A stretch of 64,000 nucleotides of DNA from Siphonodentalium dalli (GCA_032622095.1 CP136067.1:58753899-58817898); one strand, 5' to 3'. Counted from the first letter of the stretch, positions 10,244 to 23,228 are shown. The notes: a model not told the origin generated them from the sequence alone. Made by a program: numbers and translations.

Positions 10244-11354
10244 ATGTGGTCTGCGACCTTTTATTTTCATGCTATCTCTATTATGTTTAATGGCACTATT
10301 TTGCTTTCAGCTTTCTGAACGGTATTCAGATGTTATTTTGATTCAGTCAGCTCTTCAGAAAAAAAATGATAGTGTGGAAGTAGTTGTGTATTTTAAGCCT
10401 TTAAGCTTACACTGAATTTATGGGCTCTCATTTGCAGTTTCAGTAGATCTAAATCACATTTACAAGTAGCCCATCCTTGATACTATAATTACACCTACTA
10501 GTATATTTTTCCTCAATTTTGATCGGACAAGTCCTAGCAATGCCTTAGTTACTTGTTGCTTGTACAGTTATTTCTATAATGTCAAATTTCCGAATGTCAA
10601 TGCACCAGGTGGATTCACGTCAAATTCATATGGTATCTAATTTGTACTTCCCAATTCAGAAAGTGGTTTTTAATAATCACGTTATTGTTCACTGTTCCTT
10701 CGCATCAGTTCCGTTTTGTTTATGATCAGGTCAATCATGACTTGAGCGGCTTTGAACATCTTTTATCGTGCCTTTTTTATAATATTTTGTCCAATCATTC
10801 GAACTGAATACTCGTCTCAGGAAATTCAGAATTTTTACACCAAAAAGATTTGAGAAAATTCTTTCTAATATGTCAGTAAATCTGTTGAAATTAATGTTCA
10901 TGAGGCATAATTATGAGCAATTAACGTCTTTTTTGTTACATCTATGGGCATATAAAATAGTTATTGGCCGAACAACATACTTTGTATAAAAGGTGCCAAC
11001 TGCTGAAAAAATAATATATGACACACCAGTCAATTCAAGTAATTTTGAGAACTAGATATCAATAGATATGTTTAACTTTCGATAATTGTCAGCTATATTA
11101 TCTTGATCAATTCTTGTACTGTATTCAGTAGATATTTTCTCTTTACTTTTTAAATTCTTTGTTCATTTATTTCTGCTCTTTTTCCATTTGTGTGTCATTT
11201 CATTTTCAGCTAGATGATGTAGTCGGGTATGAATTATCTTGAAATGCTTTTTGTTCTCACCATTTGTTTACAAATACCTCTATTTAGTCAGTTGTGGGGG
11301 ATCTTAATAACATTTGGAGTTATTATCAGTGAATGAGCATGTGCCATATGATCT

Positions 11355-11530
11355 TTAACCCTCTCTTTACTAAATACACATTGATGAGTAGTTACCGTAG
11401 GAAGTATTCAGATAGGTCGTTTGTTGAACTTATTATCTGAACATTTCCCACCAATGAAAATAAGAATTAATACAATTTTGCTCTGTAAATGCTCGTTATG
11501 AAAGACACAGCTGATATTGATACCCAGTTT
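11355..11530. repeat. Fragment of a TTAA MITE (family R, CCCTTTCTATACTAAATGG ends)
   Basis: TTAA at 11355-11358 is followed by CCCTCTCTTTACTAAATACA and 'ttgatgagtag...gttgaacttattatctgaacatttcccaccaatga', the inner sequence of the copies at 22981-23228, 46027-46256 and 49348-49541. The far end is not clear, so this is a partial copy. Confidence 0.55.
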
Positions 11531-12049
11531 TTTCTCAATTTTATGTCATAATGGATTATGTTTATTTAAAGTAAAGAAACAAATTTTTAAATACTTGAAA
11601 TTTGGTGTCATTAATGCTTTTGTGCCAGTTTTGACCTTGACGTGTTGCTGTATATAACTAAAATCTGTTATTAAATATTAAATCTGCTATGGAGGGGGCC
11701 CAGTTGCTCATTTGGTAATAAACATCGCGTAATAGGACACCAATAGCTGCCAAGCGATTAATTATGAAGCTGGTATGAATCCGGATCCACCTACACATAC
11801 AGGGAAGTCACCTGCTATATGTATCCAGACAAGATTTGTCAGGAGTCTGTCGTTTCTATTTTCTAATACAATGATAAATCATACCAATCTGCATAGTGGA
11901 GGTATTTGCTGATGAAAGGTGCTTCTTTTTGACATTAGTTTAGGCAGCATGTTGAACAAGCGGAATGTATAATGCATGTCGACAGTTGTAATCTCATCCT
12001 ACAGGAACATATTCCTCGATGGTCCCTGCTTGCTCAGTGAAGCCATTTG

Positions 12050-12641
12050 TAGACCAAGTCTTCTCGGTCCACAACAACTTGGGTTTATTGGTTGGGTTGA
12101 TGCTGTTTTGGACCGAGTTCCACCCGTTGCTTTTCTATAACAGACTTTCATTCAAAAGATGTACTACATGTACACATGGAACCCAGGCTTTCGCATAAAC
12201 CCCTGAATGCGATTAATCATCTGACATGTCCACGATTAATCTGTCTTCAAAATGATATATAATTTACCATGATAGAAAAAGGTATAGCGATGATGCGATC
12301 ATTTAATGTATTGTTTACATGTATTTTCTTATGGCGCGATAAATCAAATCTCTGGAAAACAAGGTTTTGTTTGCTTATAAATCTCGTTGCTTTGACATTT
12401 AATGGACCTCTGATATACCGGTATGTATGTTTGATATCATCAAGCTTGGGGAAAGGCTGCCCTCTATTCAAAGATTCCATTTGACATATTCAGAGGACAT
12501 ATTGGCACAAGCCAGATAACTGCCACCCACTATTCTGGGTGTAAAGTCTGTCATTGAAGAGTAACAAGATGGGACTCGGTCCAGAACAACATCAACCCAG
12601 CCAATATCCCAAGCTGTTGTGGACTGAGAAGACTTGGTCTA
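12050..12641. mobile_element. Mutator-like MITE with exact 9-bp target duplication
   Basis: The ends are TAGACCAAGTCTTCTCGGTC (from 12050) and its near-complement ending GAAGACTTGGTCTA (12641); inverted pairing runs on through CCACAACA..TTGGG and GGTTGATG.TGTTTTGGACC. The flanks are an exact 9-bp direct repeat, AGCCATTTG, at 12041-12049 and 12642-12650. A 9-bp duplication with long TIRs is typical of the Mutator superfamily, which is an inference here because no transposase is present. A second copy lies at 40239-40753. Open frames on both strands inside (77 and 71 codons) are not credible genes. Confidence 0.8.
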
Positions 12642-13686
12642 AGCCATTTGAAGAAACAAAATTGTGTTCTCAGGCAATTTTTTTCTGAAAAAATCTGACA
12701 AAAGAGAGGATTTAATTTTTTTTTTTCTTTAACCAGAAGTCTGGTATTCCATATATCTTCAACATCTCAATATACAATTGCTACATTGAAATTATTATAT
12801 TGTTCTTGATGTCATTTAATTGATATCATTCAAACATTCATGCAGTATTTAAAACAAAGTCATTCGAAATAGAATCAGTTATTCTGAAAATATGTTCTCG
12901 TTTACAGTATAAAGTTACATTTTTATGCATACTGATTTTATTCAAGAAAAATAAAAATATATTAAACAACAGATTATTAAAGATATAGGTGGTGCCCGAG
13001 GACACAGAGGTTTTTAATGGCCTTAGTTTAGATAATGTTTTGCTTCAGACTGCCCGAATTTTCAAACACCCTTAAATTAAAATTTATCTTATCTTAACAA
13101 GTATTTATAATTAGAGACTGTAGTGTATAGGGGAGGTGGTGAAAATTAGATCGAACAGAGCTATTTCATGGTTAAGATTTCCGATTCATTACTATGCTTT
13201 TCAAATTTGATTGGCCTTTCCATAAGTCTTGGACTTATTTTTCATATTTTTATCATGTATTTTAAGGTGGTAGATTGACACTTCGATAACAAATATTTAA
13301 CTAATTTGCTGCAACAAGTTATTATCTTTCTGCAGCAAATTAGCTGTATCTTGCAGGTGTAAGCTAGTGTATAACGATGTTATAACCACTCCCTGATGTA
13401 AGGCCCCATTTCAGATATACATGATATTTGGCGGCAAATAATTTGTCATCCGATAAAGGGCTACCTACAATTTATACTGGTATCAATATTGAGACTGTGT
13501 AAGCATCGGTAACTACAGCCATGTGTTAAAATATCAAGGTACTCTGATTTCAGGGGATAACCCCATGTCAAAATAGCATAGATTGTGCAACACACAAAAC
13601 AATGTATTCCTGTGTCGCTCTGTGTATGTTTGATGTCTTAGATGAATATATGACAGACCATTTTATACTACCTTTATAATACTCAT

Positions 13687-14287
13687 GGGGGCGATTCCAT
13701 TCATTACGCTGGGCTACAACGAGTAAATTACCCTGGGTAAAAGTGAATGGAATGATTTTTAGTGACTGGAGTAATCTAAAAATAGCATAGTTATAACTGC
13801 TAACAAAACATATTTTTTATTCAGAAAATTTGACAAAACTCACACTGGGCGTGTCAAACAGACGAAGACTTAAGTAAATGAGCAAAAATAGCTTATATTC
13901 ACAATGAAACTAACGAGAATTTTGACTTTTATGGAACAAGCAAAATACCTAATTTTAGAACAGCATTGACAGTATCTAAAACTTTGGATAAATAATTTTA
14001 ACTGTCATTCAATTGAATTATATATTTCTGAATTATATATTACATATTTGTGACAAATTATTAAAAATTAAATTCATTTAGTCCATTACATAAATATTTT
14101 CCATGTGCTTTCTCAGTTGGCAACCGATTTTTTCCGGAAAGTGATGTCACATTACAATACTCTAGAAATTACACCTCCTCGGCTGTAAGAGTAGCCAGGG
14201 TACTCCGAGTATTTACGTTGAATTTACGCTCGATCATTCCATTCATTGCCCATTGTAATTTCATTACGTAATGAAAGGAATCGCCCC
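13687..14287. mobile_element. MITE of about 600 bp with GGGGGCGATTCCATTCATTA ends
   Basis: Left end GGGGGCGATTCCATTCATTA from 13687, and right end (CGTAATGAAAGGAATCGCCCC) finishing at 14287, are inverted repeats. Inner blocks containing GAATGGAATGAT / ATCATTCCATTC and CCCTGGGTA / CCAGGGTAC also pair. No convincing target duplication was seen and no protein is encoded. It lies in intron c. Confidence 0.65.
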
Positions 14288-16784
14288 TTTGTATTTTCGT
14301 CCCGTGCTCTCAAGCTGAAACAATAGATAGGGACTCATGTTTGTATTAAAAAATGTACCCCAATTATTTCATTCCGATTAAAAGTTCCCGGACATATTAA
14401 ACGTGAATAAAATAGTTGCATGGGCAGGGTTTCAGGACCATCACCATGTCTTTTTGTGGCCTAAGCCTTTTATTAAGTTTTATGATAATTTAAATGTTTT
14501 TCTTTGTGTAATTCTATTTATTTTTTGCTCATCCTGTACTAAAGTTAATTTATCTGATGCATATTTTCTGTTGAAAATTGTTGACCGAGGCCCATTTATT
14601 AAGTGTGATTGAAGATGCTTGAGTATGAGTGAATTAAATTAATTATTTAGATAATTTTACAAGATATATATCTTACCATCTGTTGAATTATATGATATCC
14701 ATGACTTAATGAAGTGAAGAAAATCATTGCCTCAAAATGAAAACAATGGTATGGTTTTGTGTCTGACATGTACCATTTGAGGTTATTTATTGTTAGTTAT
14801 GTTCAAAATAAAAAGCGTTTGACTGACTCTTGTTCAGAAAGTTGAAACTGATAATAAATATACCACTTCAATAAGTCCTTCTGAGGCTAATAAAGGGTGT
14901 GTATCTAAGGATTTCATGTATTTATTGACCAACTTTTGATTCCCAGAACAGACAAAAGCGAACAATTACTAGGTTTGATTTGCCACTTCAAGATTATATG
15001 CTAATTTAAATGAACTGCATTAAACTGTCTCCTCCATGAATTTTGAGAGCATGCAGCAAATTTATGAATGAAGAAATGTGCTTGATTCATAAGAACTACC
15101 TGATAATTCTGAATGAATTGCTTGCCATTTCTGAGAATATTATCTTTATAAACACCAATGGTATGAAGCATGTTGAAATGGACAATGTTTATAACTTTGT
15201 ATGATATATCGGCGGCAAAGGCTTGTTGTCAAGACTGCTAGATTAACATAGTTAAGCAACACTAAGTTATATTTTCTTTGTAAATTTAGCTAGAAAGAGA
15301 CTAACTTTTATTTGTCACTGGACGATCTTTCGCACTGTACAATATCATAGTCTTTAGTTATAGACCTCAGATGTTACACTGCTGGAGTTTATCTGAACCT
15401 GACTTATATCACATTTCTTCTTAATCACAAAGTACTGAGTTTGGAAAGGCAGATACCAGTGGATGATAGATTGATATTTATATTCTGCTGACATGAGTTG
15501 TTTTTCCTTACAGTGGAGGTACTAGCTATCACAGGGATTGAGAACTTGCAATATTAATAGGTAGTTAGCTCCAAATAATAGATAATGTATTCATGGTGAT
15601 TAGACGTCATTAGCATTCCATCACGTTGCTCAACTCTCCCACAAAACAGATTATTGACCAGGAGTTTGATTTATATTCATAATATCCAATCATATAGAAA
15701 TTAATTAAATTTCCTATTCGACATTACTTTCGTATATTTAACGGCGGAACTGGCTAGATTTTTTTTAGATTGGTCAATATTACATTTTACATTCAAAATT
15801 CTAAATAAAAAAAAAAAATTAGCTTTGTGTGGTACATTTATGTTTTGATGACTAATGTCCAAATGATCAAATTACAAAACAATGCTTTTTCCATGGTGAA
15901 TATATTGAAAGTTGAGGAAAATAAATTAGAATATATTCTATTGAATTTGAGTAGTGGACCACTTAAAAATTATGGGAGAGTTGATCATGTGAACGCCAAC
16001 TAATACTATATTACTAGCTGCCTACAAAAGTGCATTTTGATGGGGGTTGTTCGTTGTGCATTATGTGTTGGAAAAATAAGTAATTATTAACACCACTGAG
16101 TTGTTTAATAGCAAGAATGCATTCCTTCTTTCAGCCTATTTTTTGTCCATTTCTGAATTTATTTGGACATTTATCAGAAACTTTGGCCAAATTGAAAAAA
16201 TCAATGGGATCATTGTGAAAACCGAAACTAGAACAAAAATATGAACCACACGCACAAAACTAAATGGTAAAATTTTAATTGGACAAAAGTAACGATGGAA
16301 ATGTGCAAGGATGGGAACCGTAAAACTGAAAAAGGTCTTACCAATAACGTATATCAACATAAATGAGTACAAATTTGTCTTGGCTGCATGAAATCTCAGT
16401 TTATTTTACTGAAAGATAATGCAAACTTTGATTGGAAGTGAATTGCATATATTCTGTAAAAATTGTAAATCTTCATTCTCTACCATGGAAGCCTCAAAAT
16501 GAATTGGACTCTGAGCGACATAATGCATTGCAGTCTGTGTTACTACAAAATACAGAGGACCGATTGTACTTGTCTAAACAGGTTTTTAGAATTTCTCACC
16601 AGGGAATAAAAAATAAATAGTTATCTTTCATATATATATATATTAGATTCTAACTTTATTACCTAGCCATTATTGCAGCATAACATATTTACACATTTTC
16701 TGCATCAACATTGTTAATGTTCTTAGGGACAAATGCTTGCTTTGGAGTTTGGGCTGTTGCCTGTTGTTTTCAGACCAGCAGAAG
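14288..16784. other. Intron c sequence without recognised features
   Basis: About 2.5 kb of AT-rich sequence. Open frames here are short and lack coding character, and I see no repeat with readable ends. The exons on either side join in phase 0, so no exon is required. Confidence 0.5.
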
Positions 16785-17022
16785 GATGAGCTTCCTGAAA
16801 TTTTGCGAAAACCCTGTGTCAATGTATTCTCTTATATATGCGATTCTCCCATAGGGAGCCTCGAATATTGGCCTAACAATATTTACCTTGCTCTTGTAGG
16901 CCAGTGCATTTTCTTATATATATATATTCTTATATATCCCTATGGGAGACTCGCATTTATAAGAGAATGGACTGGCACATGACCTTTAATGCTGTACTAG
17001 CGCAGCTCCCATCATGAAAGGG
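16785..17022. mobile_element. TTAA double-hairpin MITE (family P), left end degraded
   Basis: The right end reads TCATGAAAGGG followed by TTAA (17023-17026). Inside are two hairpins made of the arm 'cattctcttatatatgcgagtctccc' and its complement, separated by 'gcctaacaatatttacctt'. The left terminal CCCTTTCATGA is not visible, so that end has decayed. It has the same structure as the copies at 19546, 26750, 39816, 48622 and 57699. Confidence 0.65.
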
Positions 17023-18019
17023 TTAAACAGAGGTGGAATTACTTAAATGAGAATAATTTCATTTTCTTACGCTGTACACACTTTCTGTTTATAGGGCCAT
17101 GCAAAGCTTTGAGTTTTGATTTCAAAATTACCTTGAAGCTTCAGTTCACTATGATTCTTATGCAGTGGTGAACTTTCAACGAACGCTGTTCTCACAGTTA
17201 CATAGCCACTACCTTCGTAGCCCAGAAAATATAACAAAACTTTTCATAACATATACGGGATCAAAACTGCATTCGTTTGCGACCAATTTACAATATTGAC
17301 AATGAAAAGGGACCATAGAACATGGTCCTCTATATATGTAGCTTTTGTTTAATATTTCATGTGTATATGACAAGTGCATTGTTCGACTACAAATTCGTCA
17401 GTTCAGTTGTGTCCATAATTAGTGTGGTTGTGTGACATGATAACATGGTGATGCTTGTGTGATCATGAACCAATTGATTGACTCAATCTTTGAATCATTC
17501 AATCATGGTCATTTCTCAAATAAACTCACATTTTACACCTTTCCAGCAGAAGGAAGCAATACATGTGTGCATAGACATCTCAACCTTTGAGCCACACACT
17601 GCAAAAATTGTTGAGCTTTGCCAAGTGGCATACATTGTGTACTGATGACCTGTATCATGACCTACTACCATGCCATGCTAGAAACATCCTTCTAGACTAA
17701 TTTCACTGGCCCTGAAACTTCCTTGCAGGAATTTAAATACAAACAGGTTGAAATACGAAGCATCTTTCAGTTTGCTATTGTGGCTGAGCGTTCTCTTGTC
17801 AATGATGTAAATCTGCATGTGTGACATAGCAACCAACTTTTAGTACCTAATATCATGTGATGTTCTCAAACTGAAAAATATTGCTATGGTATTATTAAAC
17901 AGAAGTTAGATAATACTCAGGGAATTTATGGTTTAATAACCACATTCATTAGCACATTGAATATCTAGATTAACTCTTTCATCTATTAACTTGAGTTGTA
18001 TCCTATAAGGGACTATGCA

Positions 18020-18426
18020 CAGTAAAACCTCTCCAAACTGGACCCTCCATAAACCAAACAAACTTTCTGGTCCAGAATTTACCCAAGTGTATTCTCACTA
18101 AAAATTACCTCTTTAATTCGAAACCTCTCCATTCCTAATGGGATTTTGAGTTCGTAAGTGACCACCAAACACTTGCATTGTGACCTGCACTGCGGATCCG
18201 TGTTTTTATATCATTGTCTAACAGGCATAATCAATCATCTTTTGTTTGGATAAGGCTTTTGGCTCATAATCTACATTAAGGTTACATCAATTAATTTGCA
18301 TCTTGATCACTCTTTTTTTATGGTGGCTTCATGTTTTGGAATGGCGCGATTTTCTTTAAACTGAACACCTATAAACTGACCAAAAAGGTCAGTCCGAAGG
18401 GTTTTTGATTTCGAGAGGTTTTACTG
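18020..18426. mobile_element. Tc1/mariner (Tigger/pogo-type) MITE
   Basis: The ends are CAGTAAAACCTCTCCAAACT (18020) and the complement ending GAGAGGTTTTACTG (18426), followed by TA; the left flank is CA. Internal pairing includes GGACC/GGTC blocks. CAGT termini with TA sites are typical of Tc1/mariner-class non-autonomous elements. No transposase remains. Confidence 0.7.
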
Positions 18427-19074
18427 TATATATTCACTTGCATGGTATACTATAGGTTGACTACTGTATCTGACTAACCATATTATAGAAATAGAGTACA
18501 GTCATATTTGCTTAATAGCATAGGCTCAGTGCAGATAATTTTCTATGTGAATAATTCAACAAGTATTCTAATATGGAAAATCCACACATTGGAAATGTAT
18601 ATATATAACTGGACCCCGGGGAACTATTTAATAATGTTGAAAAACATGTTGTGGAATGGCCTGCTTTAATATATAAGTAAACAAAACATACCCAATGATA
18701 TGGGCACAACCCCAACATTGAACAAAGATTTGAAACTTGAACTTACATTTATAGTCCAGTACAACACAAGCTCACTGAAACTTTGATCATCATAACTCTT
18801 CAGCTGTCACTTTTGCTACAGTATGATAACTAAATAATTTATTGTTTTCCATCCATATTCTTTTGAACTTATAATACTTATATGTATTATTGAATGTATT
18901 AATTAAACTCTGAGTCAATTAAGTGGTTGTGCTTTATTGACAAAATACAAGGGTGAGAAATAACCACATAATGTGAAGTGCATCAGAATTGGATATCAAA
19001 TGCTTTATACTTCAACACTCCCTTGTAAAATGATTGCTTCCATTATTTAACTGATCTACATTTTCTCTTTACAG

Positions 19075-19204
19075 GATCATGGATCACTATTAATAAGAGA
19101 TCATCCGAGCAGCGGTGGTTACAGCGATCATATCATATCCCATAATCCCAATGGTTATGCATCATCGACCGCACCGGCCCCGCCACCTCTCCCAAGTAGA
19201 CGAG
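19075..19204 (+). CDS. EPS8: EPS8-family protein, Pro-rich linker exon (exon d)
   Basis: A 130-base exon: 43 codons plus one base, phase 0 in and phase 1 out. The acceptor is ctctttacag and the donor is gtgatt, a weaker donor. The peptide starts DHGSLLIRDHPSSGGYSDHI and ends STAPAPPPLPSRR. APAPPPLPSRR is a proline-rich segment ending in basic residues, a classical SH3 or profilin ligand type; vertebrate EPS8 has long Pro-rich stretches in the same place, after SH3. Here the linker is much shorter. The one-base overhang (G) joins TG of the next exon to give Val. Confidence 0.85.
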
Positions 19205-19395
19205 GTGATTACTAAAATCTTGTGTTATTTTACCCTGAATGGGGTGTCCGTTATCACATTCCCGTTACAAATTATATGGCAATACCAGTCTAAAGGCTCA
19301 TGCAATAATAAAAAGTCTTTCAGATATGTAAGTAGTTATGTTAGATCTTCAGATCAGAATCATTTGATGCAGCATCTGATTGGCCAGACATATTA

Positions 19396-19785
19396 GAATT
19401 GTTTAAATTTTAAAAGTGTTGTAATATTAAATGAATTTAACTGATCAGACATTCTATTTTGAAACTGAATTAGAAACTCTGGTAATTCGTCCTGCTTTGG
19501 ACATTCAGCATACTTTTTGCCAGCAATTGGCGTATTCCATATTAACCCTTTCATGATGGGAGCTGTGCTTGGTGATCATGTGCCAGTGCATTGCCTTATA
19601 TATGTGAGTCTCCCATACAGATCGAGCCTCACATATATAAGAGAATGCACTGGCTTACAAGGTCAAGGTAAATATGTATTCTCTTATATATGCGAGGCTT
19701 CTACCGGGGACTTGAATATATAAGAGAATGCATTGGCACAGGGTTTTCGCAAAATTTCGGGAGGTTCCAGCCATGGAAGGGTTAA
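19396..19785 (+). repeat. Duplicated segment (partner at 48478-48861)
   Basis: The sequence from about 19396 ('aattgtttaaattttaaaagtg' onward, then a block containing 'tctattttgaaactgaattag' and 'cagcatactttttgcca') through the family P MITE to its TTAA is repeated at 48478-48861, 29 kb away in intron g. The shared flank outside the MITE is about 145 bp, so this is a copied segment rather than two independent insertions. Confidence 0.6.
19546..19781. mobile_element. TTAA double-hairpin MITE (family P), intact ends
   Basis: TTAA at 19542-19545 and 19782-19785 flanks CCCTTTCATGATGGGAGCT ... AGCCATGGAAGGG. Two internal hairpins each contain the arm 'cattctcttatatatgcgag' and its complement. TTAA duplication with CCC termini is the mark of piggyBac elements (established), so this is inferred to be a piggyBac-type MITE. 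No protein is encoded. Confidence 0.8.
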
Positions 19786-20627
19786 GCAGTTTTTGTATAT
19801 CTGGTCAGATGTGCATCTATAATTTAAAGGCAAAGTTTTTTGGCAGCTTTGAAGCTAAATGTTTTCAAATATGAGCGTTTCCTGTAAATATTTTTAGATC
19901 ACTTAATACAGTGAATAATCAGTCACCTCATGGAAGCCAGACAAATTATTTTCTCATGATATGAATTCCAAGAAAAACTGTTTCAAGCTTTCACTTGTCT
20001 CAAATGCAGATGACATATCACATAAGAAGTATACATACCTATTCTTTCGCAACCATTTTCATTTCACAATCAATATTATTCAAGCTCTAAATATTGTCAC
20101 TTTGGATTGAGTTTACTTTTGAGGGTCAGGAGTCATATTTTATGATCCCATTCCAGAATGTCAATTGAGCCTCTCCAAGAAAAATATCAGCTGTAAATAG
20201 CTAAGGCGCATTTAAGGTCCAACCAAGGATTTGTCAATCTTAATTAGCTAACCTCTTTCCAATGAAAAAACATGTACTTGACAAGTAATTTAAGCTGAAA
20301 GTTTTGATTGATTAGAGTTATTTTCTTAGGGGATAATTGGTTCAATTTAATAATAATTCATTTGTTTTTCTTTCTGCCTTATCTCTCAAACAATCAATTT
20401 CACTTCATTATCATTCCACATTAGAGTTCTCAATACCTCCATTTAACTGAAGCTACTTCAGAAAAAAATTCAGTTCATTTGTTTACATATATAAAGCAAA
20501 ATATATTTGTATATTTTGAGTATTCATTTTAGTAAGAAACTTGAGGCTCCTGTATCTTTGTTACTTGTAACCATGGTTACCGATATTACTTGTTTGTTTG
20601 CTGCTGTATTATCAGTTGAAAGGGACC

Positions 20628-21640
20628 CAGCACACTCGCAGTGGGGTATATTGGAATTTTTTGTATAAGTTTATAAAAACATCACTGCTAAGAAGAACAT
20701 TGAGAAATATATAAACTTTATTTTTATTTTCATTATTTCGCGTGTTGAAACCATTTTTATCACATAATTAGCCCCTAAACACGGCCTCATATTATTTAGT
20801 AAGACAAACGAGTATTATCGGCACATGCGGTGACGTAAGAGCTTTATAGCACAATGATGTCGATGTCAGTGCCGGAACATTATTATTATGTTAATTAGAA
20901 TATAATTATGATAATCGATTTGTGTTGGAATATTTAGAGTTGGATAAGAGACAAGCATTGGTGATAAGGGGAGTTGAACAATTTTGTCAACACGAAAAGA
21001 CACATTTAAAATGGAACTCTATTTTTTCTTGAAGGTGTCTTTATTTCCTCTTTGGTTATGATAAGGAAACCAATATTTTTGTTTAACCTCAGCTATTTTG
21101 AGATCGTTTTTCCTTGCTAAAATATGATTATGTGATAAAATGAATCTCAAATTTGTCGACTTCTATACTAAATTTATTAACCTCATCCACTAAATTTGAT
21201 TTGAGCCTTGCTAAAGCTCGGCTCGAATCGAATTTAGTGCACTCGGTTAATAAAAATGTATTTGCCATTCATTAGAGATCCTCTATATATGCCAACAAAG
21301 TGATTTGTCAACAAACATCACTAATCATGTAATAAGTTCAAATACTATAGTCTGAATATGATTTTCAGAATATTTTTCAATATTTTTGACCTTTTCCAAT
21401 ATTTACCATCAAGTTTTGGTTAAACTTTGGTATCTTATTAGACTAATTGGGCTATTATCGGTATTTTCACTGCAACAGTATTGTTTACATATCAATGGTT
21501 TTGACATGAGAAAACTCATTATTAGAGAGTTATTAATATTGAAAATAAAAATAATGTCAATCTATTTTATCATGTACTTGTTGATGATAAATATTTTACA
21601 GACTTTTATGTTGTATGAACCCACATCTCATTCAGCTCTA
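20628..21640 (+). mobile_element. TTAA element of the AGGGACC (Kolobok-like) family, interrupted
   Basis: It begins GAAAGGGACCCAGCACACTC (the expected TTAA has become TTGA) and shares 'actcgcagt', 'gctaagaagaacat', 'gcgtgttgaaac' and 'gtgatttgtcaacaaacat' in order with the copies at 30197-31546 and 55075-55588. The right end near 21640 is degraded. It is split by a 500-bp insert (20755-21250), which must be younger than this element. Confidence 0.6.
20755..21250 (+). repeat. Interspersed repeat, copy B, inserted in the AGGGACC element
   Basis: This is the reverse-orientation partner of 1300-1797. The insertion is visible because the host repeat is continuous at 30341-30400 ('gcgtgttgaaac...gtgatttgtcaac') but broken here by about 520 bases. 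Its right end carries a hairpin with GGCTCGAATCGAATTTAGTG. Confidence 0.65.
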
Positions 21641-21775
21641 AAACATACCTTGGAATGGTGCATTCTTCGTTTTCTGGGATATTCCGATAATGTAAGCAGT
21701 TCTTGTTGAATAACGATGGGTTATTCTGTAATTCAGAAAATAAACAAGTGGGTCACATCTACAAAGCCTATGCCA

Positions 21776-22029
21776 CAAGCCTTGAAATAGTGTGCCTGTC
21801 ATTTGCAGAATGACGTCCCCAGAGGGTGAATTTAGTGATGCTACCCCGCATAGTGGGCTAGCATCACCAAATTCACCCTCTGGGAACCTCATTCTGCTGA
21901 GTTGTAAGCAGAATGAGGTCCCCAGAGGGTGAATTTGGTAATGCTAGCCCGCTATGCGGGGTAGCATCACTAAATTCACCCTCTGTGGATCTCATTCTGC
22001 AAATGACAGACACACTATTTCAAGGCTTG
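21776..22029. mobile_element. Double fold-back MITE (palindrome of palindromes)
   Basis: The ends are CAAGCCTTGAAATAGTGTG and the reverse complement CACACTATTTCAAGGCTTG. Inside, the hairpin unit (ccccagagggtgaatttag ... ctaaattcaccctctgggga) is present twice, head to head, around a short centre near 21900. The whole folds as one long stem, and each half also folds alone. A single-unit copy is at 56758-56907. Open frames through it merely repeat the hairpin peptide. Confidence 0.8.
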
Positions 22030-22980
22030 CTATGCCACAAGTTTCTTATATATTTTCCAGTAGAATGTTCTACTGTTGAAGCTGTACAGATGTATAAAAT
22101 ATTGCATAATATTTCTAGTGTTCTGCCTCAATCTTGACATTGTATATAGTGAATTGAAACATGCACATAGATTGAAAAGACTACTCAATTCTTATTGAAT
22201 TTTTTTAGACAATAGTTTAACACATTAACTTTACTTTTGTTGAGAAAGAAAACCCCCTAATGCTTACCAGTACAATTTCAGGTTAAAATAAACCCTCATA
22301 TTTTATTTACATATTTTGGAAGCTCATTTTTATAATGCTCACAATAGCGCTGAGGGAGTGAAAGGGCCAATTTTTGTCACATTTAGGTGTCATGGTTACT
22401 TAGCTTTGGGAATTGGTGTCCTGGGTTCCAAGCTAGACTTTTGCTATGTTTTGAGCTCATTGTTTTTTGGAGAAATGTCACATTTGATCTCATGACATGA
22501 ATAATCTTCAAAATCAAATTTATGGCTAATATTTGTTTTATTATCCATGTTGGATGTAGCTTTAATTTTGATGATAATTTATGTAGCAAAAACCACAAAG
22601 GTCAGGCTTGGTATTCAAAACATTGAATTGTGGCGACAATGACCCTTTTTTTTAATAGATTAGGGTGAAGAATTATAGAATGCTAGGAAACTTCTAAATA
22701 TCTGCTGCGATAATTCTTTTCTCTATTTGTTATCAGTTTTGTTTACAACTGTGTTCCTCATATTCAGAATTTTGTTCTAGTTAACTTACATGATAAATAT
22801 TATCATATGTTTACAGTTGACAACTTTTAGTTTATAAATTTGTCAATATAACAAAAACATGATTTTTGAGATCATTGTGGTGTATTAACGACTGTTAAAA
22901 TTATATAAACAGGACTGTTAATAATATATAGTGCCTAGCGGGTCATTAATACACCTTATTGCTTGACAGGGTCAAGTTAA

Positions 22981-23228
22981 CTCTTTCTATACTTGATGAA
23001 TAGTTATCCTTTAAGTAATGTTCAGATACTAATTTCAACAAACAACCATTGATCGTTGTTGAACTTTAATATTATCTGAACATTTCCTACCAATGAATAG
23101 GATTCCTTCCCAACTTTCTATTGTCTGTCATTTGCTCATATTTCCTGAACATCCCTCCAGATAAATAATAAACCCTTCTAATGTATACTTTATGACTGAG
23201 TAGAAGGATCCATTTAGTATAGAAAGGG
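22981..23228. mobile_element. TTAA MITE (family R)
   Basis: TTAA (22977-22980) precedes CTCTTTCTATACTTGATGAA; the right end TTTAGTATAGAAAGGG stops at 23228, followed by TTAC (a changed TTAA). The inner sequence 'tgttcagatac...acatttcctaccaatgaatagg' matches the other family R copies. No protein is encoded. Confidence 0.7.

Noticed and set aside
11210-11226. Possible 17-base microexon (cttttcag-like acceptor, gtatga donor) in intron c
   Set aside because: Exon c leaves in phase 0 and exon d enters in phase 0; 17 bases would break the frame.
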